Below, one piece after another: positions 6,697 to 14,212 of a stretch of DNA of 25,531 nucleotides. The number at the start of each line of letters is the position of its first letter. Within the stretch, counting starts at the first letter, position 1. Both the position numbers and the translations under genes were made by a program. Source of the DNA: Deltaproteobacteria bacterium (GTDB taxonomy: Bacteria; Desulfobacterota_C; Deferrisomatia; Deferrisomatales; JACRMM01); the NCBI GenBank assembly GCA_016218905.1, contig JACRCS010000634.1, positions 1-25,531 on the forward strand. Reading direction: 5' to 3'. The notes beneath the pieces were generated by a model that saw nothing but the letters and a program-made list of their open reading frames with translations, did not search any database and was not told the DNA's origin.

Positions 6697-8058
6697 TTAC
6701 CTCACGCCCTCCCGCCGAATCGAATCCACCGTGAAGTCATCGGGATCCGTGACCTTGCCCACGTTCCACGGCGGCTCTTCGTTGCTCATGAAGTCCACGC
6801 AGTACCGTCCCGACTGGAGGTCGTACCAGAGCTCCATGTTGTAGGTCACGAAGGGGACGTCGTAGTAATTGAGCCCGTGGTCCTCGCCCACTCTCCAGAG
6901 CTGGTCGCGGTTGTCGTAGACGTCGCTCGTGCCGGGGAACCAGCTATCCTCGTCGAGGTAGATCACCCGGCGCTTGTAGATGTGTCTGGCGCCGGGCTTC
7001 AGGGTCCCTTCCACGATCCACACACGGTGGAGCTCGTAACGCAGCGGCTCGGGGTTGATGTGGAGGGGTTTGATCAGGTCCTTGTACTTGTACTTGGGGC
7101 TCTGCAGCCGGTAGGCGTTGTACGGGATGTACATCTCCTTCTTTCCGACGAGCTTCCAGTCGTACCGCTCCGGGCTCCCATTGAACATGACGACCGAATC
7201 GATGGTCTTCAGACCGTCCGAGCCGGCCCACGGGTTGTCGAAGGCGTACTCGGGAGCCCTGCGCACCCGCCTCTGGCCTGGGTTGTATACCCAGGCCATG
7301 CGGGGTTGCTTGTGCTGGTCGACGGTCTCGTGGAGGAGCAGCACCTGCCCGGCCTGCCGCGGCGGGGAGAGGATGTTCTGCTTGTACCTCCAGAGGATAT
7401 TGTCCAGGTTGGCCTCGGTCGTCCTGGCGTCCCAGTAGTGGACCTGGGCCCAGTCCTGGAACTTGGTGAGGGCGTAGTCGCCGCTCCGCGTCACGGCGGC
7501 CGAGACGTGCCTTCGGTCCTCCCAACCGGTGAGGCCGTGGGGCCGGAGGATGAGATTCCAGATGGCCTCGGTCCCATTCTTTGGGATCGGGAAGGGAAAC
7601 CCGTTGACCGCGTGGATGACGCCGTTTCCGCCGCCCACGAGCTCGACGCTCGCGGCCACCTTCTTCGTCCCCTCGTAGAACCGCTGGGGGAAGGCGGCGG
7701 TTCGGCGCGTGGGATAGATGTTCATGTAGAAGGTCTTGTACGCCTTCAGCATCGCCTTCTGGCCGGCCGTGAGCTTGTCCCCGTACTGGTCCATGTTGGC
7801 CGCGGTGATCGTGAAGAGCGGCTTGTCCTCGGGGAACGGGTCGATGTAGTGCATCCCCGGCTTCCAGCCTGCCGGCGGCTTCGTCAGGCCGCCCTCCCAG
7901 GCGGGGATCGTCCCTTCTTTGTTCCCGGCCTTCTCGGCCCCCAGGGGAGTGAGGTCTTTTCCGAGCCGGGCGATATCGTCCGGCGACATCTTGGCCGGGG
8001 CGGCGTGCGCGGCCAAGAAGAGCGAGAGCAATGAACCGATCAGTGCTCGTCTAAGCAT
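6697..8058 (-). CDS. DUF1329 periplasmic/outer-membrane protein
   Basis: 453 residues with a signal peptide (MLRRALIGSLLSLFLAAHAA). The mature part starts with a short helix, then LGKDLTPLGAEKAGNKEGTIPAWEGG, a hallmark opening of DUF1329 proteins. It continues with NPxxxLFTITxxN-type sequence (DKPLFTITAANMDQY), GFPFPIPKNGTEAIWNLILR, and a tyrosine/tryptophan-rich second half including YIPYNAYRLQSP, LRYELHRVWIVEGTLK and RRVIYLDEDSW. DUF1329 proteins have a LolB-like fold, are nearly always next to a DUF1302 gene, and are thought to carry or seal hydrophobic ligands at the outer membrane. It lies 15 bp downstream of the DUF1302 gene, so one transcript is likely. Length is normal for the family. 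Ligand unknown; hydrophobic acid or sterol-like compound inferred from neighbours. Confidence 0.92.
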   Translation of the reverse strand: MLRRALIGSLLSLFLAAHAAPAKMSPDDIARLGKDLTPLGAEKAGNKEGTIPAWEGGLTKPPAGWKPGMHYIDPFPEDKPLFTITAANMDQYGDKLTAGQKAMLKAYKTFYMNIYPTRRTAAFPQRFYEGTKKVAASVELVGGGNGVIHAVNGFPFPIPKNGTEAIWNLILRPHGLTGWEDRRHVSAAVTRSGDYALTKFQDWAQVHYWDARTTEANLDNILWRYKQNILSPPRQAGQVLLLHETVDQHKQPRMAWVYNPGQRRVRRAPEYAFDNPWAGSDGLKTIDSVVMFNGSPERYDWKLVGKKEMYIPYNAYRLQSPKYKYKDLIKPLHINPEPLRYELHRVWIVEGTLKPGARHIYKRRVIYLDEDSWFPGTSDVYDNRDQLWRVGEDHGLNYYDVPFVTYNMELWYDLQSGRYCVDFMSNEEPPWNVGKVTDPDDFTVDSIRREGVR

Positions 8059-8073
8059 CCGAAGACTCCTTTC

Positions 8074-9939
8074 CTAGAAGTAGTACTTCACGTTGACGCC
8101 GATGAAGTCGCGGTCGTTGTGCAGGTTCCGCTCGCCGGCCCCGAAGAAGTTGGTGTAGCTCACCTCTGCGGTCCAGTTCTGGAGGTAGCGTCCCTCCAGG
8201 CCGAGCGTGATGGCCTTGCGGCCTTCGAGGAAGGGCCCACCGTTCGGACTCGTTCCGCGGACATCGTGGGACCAGGCGACCTTGGGCGACACGGTGACCG
8301 GTCCGATGAGGTTCTCGTAGTCGAGCTTTCCGAACAGGACGTAACCGAAGGAGTCCGCGTCGGGGAAGAAGTCCGCGTCGTGGAGCCGAAGACCGAACGC
8401 GGCGGCGATCGCGGGATTCCCGGTCCCGAAGGGGCCGTAGGTCTCGAGCCGCACCTCGTCCTTGTCCGGCATGCCGTGGACGTGGAGCCAGCCGAACTCG
8501 GCCAGCACGGCGGAACCCTGCGCACCGAGCACCGCGCCGAGGAGCTTGCTGATCGTGAATTGGACCTGGGTCATGTCTCTCTTCACCGTGGAGGGCATCC
8601 AGGTCTCGAATTGCCCGACGAAAGAACCGACCTGGTTGATCCCACCGAAATCGGGAACCACGGACGAGAGGGCAGCAGTCAGGATCTCCGTGTCTTCGAT
8701 CTGGAGGGCGACGTCGGGCCGGTAGGAGACCTCGCCCTGAAAGCCCCAGCCGAAGATCTCGGTGCTCCAGCCCAGTCCATACAGGTTGATGTTCTCCTGG
8801 TACTCTGCCCGGTACCGCATCGTTTTGATGAACGTATCGAGGAAGGCGGCCTGCGCCTGGGCGTCGACCTGAGGGTCTGCGCCCGGAATGACTCCGGCTT
8901 GCTCGAAGACCGCCGCCGCCGCTGCGTTGCCGGCGGCCTCGCCTTGCGCGGTCCCGCTCCGAATCGTGAGCGTCGGCGCCTTGCTGTGGTAACGGAGGTA
9001 GTAGAAGGACAGCTCCGTGTTTTTCAGCCAGTCGGCGGTGTAGCGGAGGGCGGCCCCGAACTGGCCCTGTTTGTCCGGCTTCTTGTCTCCGGCGCGGGCG
9101 AGCCCGAAGAACGTCTGGTTCGCCGGGGCGTCGAGGTTGTCGGGGATGTTCGAGAGAACCACCTTCTGCCCCGCGTCTCCGATGAAGTCGGCGAAGCTCC
9201 AGTAGGTACCGGGCTCGTCGAACTTCATCTCTTCCCAGTCGTAGAGGTAGAGGCCTTCCAGTCCGACGTTGTTCGTCAGGCCTACCGAGCCCCAGACGAG
9301 GCCTTCCGGGAGAAGAGCGTCGCGCAGCTCGGCGCCCGGGGTCCGCAGCTTCGAGAGGTCGACGGGATTGATCGTGTTGATCCCGATGGAGTTGGCGATG
9401 AAGGTGCTTTCGCCCCAGTTCACGACCTGTTCGCCGACGCGCAGTTGCACGGGGAAGCGGCCGAGATCCGCGGCGCCCCACACATAACCGTCGAGGAGGC
9501 GGACGTCCCGCCCGACCTGTTCCTCGGCCTCGTCGCTCAGCTCGTATCGCTCCCGGTCGCCGTGCATGTTCTCGAAGTCGTAGAAGGCGGTACCGCGAAG
9601 GAAGAGCCCGGCGCGTTTCGTCCGCAGGTCGAGCTCGGAGATGACCTTGAACAGGTTGCTCACCAGCCCCTTGTCGTAGTTGAGGTCTCCGTCGTCGTGA
9701 TTCACTCCCGCAGCTTCTCCGCCGTTTCCGGCGCCGATCAGCCGCTCGTCCCGCCCGAACACGCGCCACTGCAAGCCATAGGAGAGGGTCGTATCGAGGT
9801 TCGCCCTCACGCCGCCCCGGTCGTAGAGCGTCAAGGCGTCCGCCCGCGACGCCCACGTGAGGCCGGCCGCTCCAGCCAGCGCCCCTAGAAGAAAGGCCAG
9901 CGTCCTACCGGATCCCGTCTTATGCGACTTCTTTCTCAT
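8074..9939 (-). CDS. DUF1302 outer-membrane beta-barrel protein
   Basis: 621 residues. Signal peptide: KKSHKTGSGR then AFLLGALAGAAGL and a cut after ADA near residue 35. The mature chain begins with RGGVRANLDTTLSYGLQWRV, a DUF1302 opening, and includes GEQVVNWGESTFIANSIGINTINPVDLSKLRTPGAE-type sequence around residues 170-205, the most conserved family segment. Many alternating-polarity strands follow, and the protein ends in KYYF with a C-terminal aromatic residue as expected for BAM-assembled barrels. A strong RBS (GAGGAGG) precedes ATG 9939. The likely role is an outer-membrane channel or adsorber for hydrophobic substrates working with DUF1329. A small hairpin stands in the 56-bp gap to the upstream thiolase-fold gene. 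Confidence 0.92.
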   Translation of the reverse strand: MRKKSHKTGSGRTLAFLLGALAGAAGLTWASRADALTLYDRGGVRANLDTTLSYGLQWRVFGRDERLIGAGNGGEAAGVNHDDGDLNYDKGLVSNLFKVISELDLRTKRAGLFLRGTAFYDFENMHGDRERYELSDEAEEQVGRDVRLLDGYVWGAADLGRFPVQLRVGEQVVNWGESTFIANSIGINTINPVDLSKLRTPGAELRDALLPEGLVWGSVGLTNNVGLEGLYLYDWEEMKFDEPGTYWSFADFIGDAGQKVVLSNIPDNLDAPANQTFFGLARAGDKKPDKQGQFGAALRYTADWLKNTELSFYYLRYHSKAPTLTIRSGTAQGEAAGNAAAAAVFEQAGVIPGADPQVDAQAQAAFLDTFIKTMRYRAEYQENINLYGLGWSTEIFGWGFQGEVSYRPDVALQIEDTEILTAALSSVVPDFGGINQVGSFVGQFETWMPSTVKRDMTQVQFTISKLLGAVLGAQGSAVLAEFGWLHVHGMPDKDEVRLETYGPFGTGNPAIAAAFGLRLHDADFFPDADSFGYVLFGKLDYENLIGPVTVSPKVAWSHDVRGTSPNGGPFLEGRKAITLGLEGRYLQNWTAEVSYTNFFGAGERNLHNDRDFIGVNVKYYF

Positions 9940-9960
9940 GGAGCCTCCTCTGCGACATCT

Positions 9961-9978
9961 CGTGGGTGCTCTCCCACG
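9961..9978 (-). other. Small stem-loop before DUF1302 gene
   Basis: CGTGGG (9961-9966) and CCCACG (9973-9978) form a 6-bp stem with a 6-nt loop, between the stop of the thiolase-fold gene and the RBS of the DUF1302 gene on the minus strand. It may tune coupling between the two genes or be chance; a 6-bp stem is weak evidence. Confidence 0.25.
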
Positions 9979-9995
9979 GCTTCGAGCTTGTATCC

Positions 9996-11054
9996 TCAGC
10001 CGGTTACGCGCTTCAGCACGTGCACCACCGTGAGTTCGGCGCCGCCGTCAGGCCCGCCGCTCAGGGCCACCCCAGTCACCGGCCGGCCGGCCTGGCGCTG
10101 ACCTGCTCGCGCCCTCAACTGGGTGATGAGCTCGTGGATCTGGGCCAGGCCGGCTGCTCCGGCGGGATAACCCTGCGCCTCGAGCCCGCCGCTCGTGTTG
10201 ACGGGCGTCTTACCGCCGAGCGAGGTCTGGCCGGCTTCGGCGAGCGCTGCGCCGTCGCCCCGCTCGCAGAGGCCGAGAGCCTCGACCTGCCGGAGCTCTC
10301 CGTACGCCGTGAGGTCGTGGACCTCGGCGACGCCGATCTCCCCGGGGCAGAGCCCGGCGTGGCCGTAGGCCTCACGGATGGCGTGTACCTCGCCTTCGAT
10401 GCTGGCGGGAGCGGAAATCGAGGCGATGATCTCCACGGGCTCGACCCGGCCGAGCCGCGTGAGGAAGCGCTGGGAGCACACGAGCACGCACGCCGCGCCG
10501 TCGGAGGGGCGGGCGCACATGGCGCGGGTGAAAGGGTGGGCAATCATGGCGTCGGCGAGGACCTCGTCCGGTGTCAGTGGTTGGGGGCAGCACGCACGGG
10601 GGTTCAAGGAGGCGTGGTGACGATTCTTGGAGGCGATACGGGCGAGCTGGTGCGCGCTGATCTCCCTCCGGCCGACCTCGACGCCGGCTGAGGCAAGCTC
10701 CCGGCCGAACCACGTCAGGCACTCCGCGCCTTCCGGAGCACCGGGTGACGGCTGCCGGGCGGTCTTGGCCGAGGCCACCGCCGCAATGACCTCGAACCGC
10801 CCCTCCGTGAGGGCTTTGAACGCGAGGTGGAGGGCTTCGGCTCCCCCTCGCGCCGCGGACGGCAGGAGCTCCCATTCGACGCCGTTCGGGGCAGGTTCCC
10901 AGCCCGTCGGGATCAACGCTTCGACGTCGGTTTTCGTAAGACCGGCATCGATCAGCGCGAGGTTCAGCGCCTGCTCGGCGAGGACGGAAAGGGTCATCGT
11001 CGGGTAATTCCCGAACCGGGTCTGCCCAACTCCAATGATGAAGGCGCGCTCCAT
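9996..11054 (-). CDS. Thiolase-fold protein lacking Cys; possible Ltp2-like aldolase
   Basis: 352 residues, shorter than the usual 380-400. N-terminus AFIIGVGQTRFGNYP and LALIDAGLTKTDVEA are SCP2-thiolase-like. The segment that aligns with the nucleophile loop reads PSAARGGAEALHLAF, so Ala (about residue 68) replaces the Cys seen as NACASSSTAFHLAW in the gene at 14213. The later motif PFTRAMCARPSDGAA and VAEVHDLTAYGEL (His246-Asp247) are kept, but GHP is replaced by GYP (Tyr296). Loss of both catalytic residues argues against Claisen thiolysis. From memory, the steroid side-chain aldolase Ltp2 also departs from the thiolase triad, with a catalytic Tyr late in the chain, so a retro-aldolase is plausible. 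No DUF35 partner gene is visible. First gene of the minus-strand block, 56 bp before DUF1302. A decayed paralogue lies at 5-734. Alternative: non-enzymatic lipid carrier. Confidence 0.8.
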   Translation of the reverse strand: MERAFIIGVGQTRFGNYPTMTLSVLAEQALNLALIDAGLTKTDVEALIPTGWEPAPNGVEWELLPSAARGGAEALHLAFKALTEGRFEVIAAVASAKTARQPSPGAPEGAECLTWFGRELASAGVEVGRREISAHQLARIASKNRHHASLNPRACCPQPLTPDEVLADAMIAHPFTRAMCARPSDGAACVLVCSQRFLTRLGRVEPVEIIASISAPASIEGEVHAIREAYGHAGLCPGEIGVAEVHDLTAYGELRQVEALGLCERGDGAALAEAGQTSLGGKTPVNTSGGLEAQGYPAGAAGLAQIHELITQLRARAGQRQAGRPVTGVALSGGPDGGAELTVVHVLKRVTG

Positions 11055-11130
11055 CGAGGATCTCCCACGTGCGACCGCACGGCTTCGTCGATGCGCTGGC
11101 CAAACGGCTTTTGCTGGAGGGAAAGATACC

Positions 11131-11158
11131 GGGGCGGCCGGGGACGGCGCACCGCCCC
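11131..11158 (-). terminator. Candidate terminator of the LuxR gene
   Basis: GGGGCGG (11131-11137) pairs with CCGCCCC (11152-11158), with inner CCG/CGG pairing. On the minus strand it lies about 90 nt past the regulator's stop and is followed by GGTATCTTT. The T-run is short, so termination would be weak. It could instead separate the regulator's transcript from a promoter for the thiolase-fold gene at 11054. Confidence 0.35.
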
Positions 11159-11201
11159 AACGGCTAGTTTTCAGCGTGGGATTTCCTGGCCGAAGGGATA
11201 A

Positions 11202-11215
11202 AAACGATAAACGAT
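11202..11215. repeat. Tandem AAACGAT repeat in AT-rich patch
   Basis: AAACGAT occurs twice back to back (11202-11208, 11209-11215) inside the only AT-rich patch of the 195-bp gap between the regulator gene and the thiolase-fold gene. The patch (about 11197-11224) is unusual in this GC-rich region and could hold a promoter or activator site for the minus-strand transport block. No convincing -35/-10 pair was found. Confidence 0.35.
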
Positions 11216-11249
11216 GGTTTAATGTGCGGTGGGCGGAGCTCGGGGCGGA

Positions 11250-14024
11250 TTACCCGAGGAAGCCGAGTTTCCGGGCCTTGGCGATGGCCTCGGTCCGGTT
11301 GTGGGCTCCCAACTTCAGGTTGATGTTGCGGAGGTGGAACTTCACGGTGGCCACCGATACGAAGAAGTGTTCGGCCAGGGACTGGTTGGTGAGCCCACGC
11401 GAGAGCATCTCGAGGATCTTGACCTCCTTGTCCGTGAGGTCCTCTGCGGCTCCTTCGGGTTCCTCCTCCGCAGCAGGCGTGGGCCCTCGGGCAGGCAGCC
11501 CGGTGAGAAGCCGGTCCAGGAACTCCGCCGTTTCCCCAGCAGCGCCTTCTTCTGAGACCTGTTTCCGAAGCTCATGCAGGAGGGTCGGCGTGGCCGGGCC
11601 CTCGTCCAGGAAGAGCCGCATCCACCCCGCCGGCGCCGCCAGGGAGACTGCTTCGGAGAGTACCCTGAGGGCGGCCCGCTTCTCTCCCGAGGCCGCGAGA
11701 GCCTCCGAGGTCAGGATGCGGAGCTTGAGCGCCTGCCTCGCCCGGTGTAGCTCCGTCACCCGCGCGAGCTCAGAACTCAGGGCCGGCAGGGCCGAGCTCG
11801 CCCCGCCGCGCCGGATCAGAAGACGAAGCCGGTTCACCGCGTAGGTCTCCGGGTCGTTGGCGGGCATGCACCTACCCTTCTGGGCAGTCCAGAGCTCGCG
11901 ATCGTCTCGGCTCTTCGAGAGCCGCTCCGCCTCGGCGACGTCGCCCTGCTGAAGCGCGAGGCGGATCCGCTCCAGGTGAACGGTCGCGATGAACCGGGCC
12001 ACGCCCCGCTCGCGTCCGGCGGATTCCGCCTCCTCCAGCAGCCGAAGTGCCTCCGAGCCATCCCCTCGGACGGACCGGATTCGGGCAAGAGTCACATACG
12101 CGAGAAGAACGACGTCGGCCGTGCTGCCCTCTGGGATCAGCGCGAGGTGATCGGAGAGAAGTCGCTCTGCCGCCTGAAGCTGATTGCTCTCATAGAGCGC
12201 CTCGGCGAGGAAGGTCGCCGCGACGGCGCCCGGGACCGAGTAGCCGGGGCTCGCTTCCCGGGCGCAGGCGAGCGCCATCCGGTACTCCTGCATCCCCTCG
12301 CGGAGGTTTCCTTGGACCATCTGCGACCAGCCCTGAAAGCACTTGGCGTACACGGTCGCGTACATGGTGCCGGCCTTCTCGTGGCTGAGCAGGGCGTGCC
12401 GGAGCAGGGCGTCGGCTTCCTCGAACCTGGCAGTCGTGACGAAGCAGAACGCCAGCACGTTGCGCAGGACCCCGTAACCGAAGCTGCCGAACGCGGTGGT
12501 CTTGGGGAGGTTTTCCAGCGCTGCCTGATGGCATTCCTCCAAGCGTCCCTCGAAGAGGAGCACCGTCGGACGTACCGCCAGGAGCTCTTCACGGGAAAGC
12601 GGCTCCAGCCGCTCGAGCTGCGCGGGCGCGGAGAGCGCGTCCAGATTCGCGATGGCTTCGTGGTACCGGCGGTTGGCGCAGAGGACCCAGCAGTAAGCGA
12701 GGCGCAGGTACGGGTGGCGGTCCAGCGCCTCCGGAGGCAAGCGTTCCGCCCACTCGGAGACGGTCCGCACCCGGCCGAGCTTTAGGAGGTCGAAGGCGCA
12801 GCTCGCCATGACACTCGCGGCCTCGTCCGCGTCCCCGGCGGCGAGCAGATGAGTGGCTGCGCCCACGGGGATTCCGGCGCCGGCGAGCCAGGCGGCCGCC
12901 GACCGGTGGAGCGCGACGACGCGGTCCCGAAAACCGCGCTCGAGCCGGCTTCGCAGGAACTGCGCAAAGAGGTTGTGATACCGGTACCAGTGCCTTTCGT
13001 CGTCCAAGGGCACGAGAAACAGGTTTGCGCGCTCGAGCTCCGCAAGCATCTCGTAGCCGTCGGAGCGCCCGGTTACCGCATCGCAGAGGGGCCCGGAGAG
13101 CCGCTCGAGGATGCTCGTCTTGAGAAGGAACTCCCGAACGTCCTCCGGCTGCCTCGCCAGCACGTCTTCGGCCAGATAATCGGCGATGTCGGCGTGGGAG
13201 CCGGTAAGGGAGCGGATGAAAGCCTTTCCGTCCTCGCGCCCCGAAAGCGCAAGCGCCGCGAGCTGAAGCCCGGCGATCCACCCTTCGGTGCACTGCTGGA
13301 GCCTCGACAGGTCCTCCTCGTCGAGGTCCAGGTTGCCCGTCTTATCCAGGAACTTGGCGGACTCCTCCGGAGAAAAACGCAGATCCTCCAGCCCGATGTC
13401 GACCAGCTGCCCTCGCGCCCGGAGCCGCCCGATGCCGAGCCGGGGCGTCTGTCGGGTAGCGACCAGGAGCAGACAGCGCTCGGGCAGGTTCCGGAGGAGC
13501 TGCTCCAGGATCTCGTGGACGGCCCCGTTCTGCACAAGCTCGAGCTCGTCCAGGAAGAGCGCAAAGGGCGCCTCTCGGGTCGAGACCCACTCCAGGAGGT
13601 TGAGGAGGCCGGCCGTCGCCGTTTCCCCGCCGAACGCGAAGCCGCTCTCGCCGAGATCCAGCGTGGGGTCGATTTGCCTGAGGGCGGCGGAGAGGTAGGA
13701 GACGAATCGGCCGACGTCGTTGTCCGCTTCGCTCAGGGAGAGCCAGCACGTCGCGACCCCCTCCTCTCGAAGGCGGCGCATCCATTGAAGCATCAGCGTG
13801 GTCTTGCCGAAGCCGGCCGGTGCCCGCACGAGCACCAGCTTCGCGTCGCTGGCGGCCGTGACCCATTCGTCGAACCGGGCACGCGGCACCAGAGTGCACC
13901 GGACCGCTGGCGGCTTCAACTTCGAGGATAGGAGGGGCAAGGCGCGAGCCTCGGGCACGGCACCGTCCTTTGGAGGAGCGGGAGTTTCGGCCTGCAAAAT
14001 ATCGGTACCTCTTTCGCGCGCCAC
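11250..14024 (-). CDS. LAL/MalT-type LuxR transcriptional regulator
   Basis: 924 residues, typical for large ATP-binding LuxR regulators. A conserved LLSSKLKPP then LVPRARFDEWV opens the STAND ATPase. Walker A is APAGFGKTT (residues 68-76) and Walker B is FALFLDE (about 154-160). A winged-helix segment, then long helical TPR-like repeats with many Ala/Leu/Arg, occupy about 330-840. The last ~63 residues are a LuxR helix-turn-helix: DLTDKEVKILEMLSRGLTNQ, SLAEHFFVSVATVKFHLRNI, ending KARKLGFLG. The start is assigned to GTG 14024 with low certainty; no clear RBS stands there and no ATG precedes the conserved block. Members act as effector-responsive activators using ATP. Its place between the transport and catabolic blocks, divergent from the second, suggests it controls one or both; the effector may be a pathway CoA ester or the substrate. 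Confidence 0.92.
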   Translation of the reverse strand: MARERGTDILQAETPAPPKDGAVPEARALPLLSSKLKPPAVRCTLVPRARFDEWVTAASDAKLVLVRAPAGFGKTTLMLQWMRRLREEGVATCWLSLSEADNDVGRFVSYLSAALRQIDPTLDLGESGFAFGGETATAGLLNLLEWVSTREAPFALFLDELELVQNGAVHEILEQLLRNLPERCLLLVATRQTPRLGIGRLRARGQLVDIGLEDLRFSPEESAKFLDKTGNLDLDEEDLSRLQQCTEGWIAGLQLAALALSGREDGKAFIRSLTGSHADIADYLAEDVLARQPEDVREFLLKTSILERLSGPLCDAVTGRSDGYEMLAELERANLFLVPLDDERHWYRYHNLFAQFLRSRLERGFRDRVVALHRSAAAWLAGAGIPVGAATHLLAAGDADEAASVMASCAFDLLKLGRVRTVSEWAERLPPEALDRHPYLRLAYCWVLCANRRYHEAIANLDALSAPAQLERLEPLSREELLAVRPTVLLFEGRLEECHQAALENLPKTTAFGSFGYGVLRNVLAFCFVTTARFEEADALLRHALLSHEKAGTMYATVYAKCFQGWSQMVQGNLREGMQEYRMALACAREASPGYSVPGAVAATFLAEALYESNQLQAAERLLSDHLALIPEGSTADVVLLAYVTLARIRSVRGDGSEALRLLEEAESAGRERGVARFIATVHLERIRLALQQGDVAEAERLSKSRDDRELWTAQKGRCMPANDPETYAVNRLRLLIRRGGASSALPALSSELARVTELHRARQALKLRILTSEALAASGEKRAALRVLSEAVSLAAPAGWMRLFLDEGPATPTLLHELRKQVSEEGAAGETAEFLDRLLTGLPARGPTPAAEEEPEGAAEDLTDKEVKILEMLSRGLTNQSLAEHFFVSVATVKFHLRNINLKLGAHNRTEAIAKARKLGFLG

Positions 14025-14037
14025 TTGTCAAGCAAAG

Positions 14038-14052
14038 CCAACCTGCGGTTGG
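14038..14052. promoter_or_regulatory. Candidate operator dyad in divergent promoter region
   Basis: CCAACC-TGC-GGTTGG is a perfect 6-bp inverted repeat with a 3-bp spacer, 14 bp before the regulator's GTG start and in the 188-bp gap between two divergent genes. This is the usual place for an autoregulatory or shared operator. The same half-site, in opposite order (GGTTGG...CCAACC), forms the outer arms of the palindrome at 1605-1636, which may be coincidence. Confidence 0.4.
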
Positions 14053-14175
14053 AAACTGGAAGCGGAGCTCGCCCTCTAGCTAGCCTTTCGGGTAGCCCAT
14101 TTTGGTGAAGAAACTAACCCATCGGTCGGGGCAAGCCCAGGAAGGCCCGTGTAGCCTCGTCGCAAAGCAAAACAG

Positions 14176-14196
14176 GGTTCCAAGGTTCCGGGGTTC
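14176..14196. repeat. GGTTC triple repeat at 8-bp period
   Basis: GGTTC at 14176-14180, 14184-14188 and 14192-14196, exactly 8 bp apart, just before the RBS (GGAAGGGG) of the thiolase gene at 14213. It may be a regulator-binding array or part of the leader, but no known site is matched. Confidence 0.35.
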
Positions 14197-14212
14197 GGCG
14201 GAAGGGGCTGAG

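Noticed and set aside
8119..9888. 589-codon plus-strand frame opposite the DUF1302 gene
   Set aside because: It mirrors a gene with signal peptide, family motifs and RBS; the frame is open because of high GC. Its translation shows no domain and is rich in Val/Glu/Arg.
12849..13931. 360-codon plus-strand frame inside the LuxR regulator
   Set aside because: Antisense shadow; the regulator has Walker A and HTH motifs in one uninterrupted frame.
14026..14031. TTGACA on the minus strand just before the regulator start as a -35 box
   Set aside because: The matching -10 would fall inside the coding region, and no good TATAAT-like box is found at 16-18 bp.
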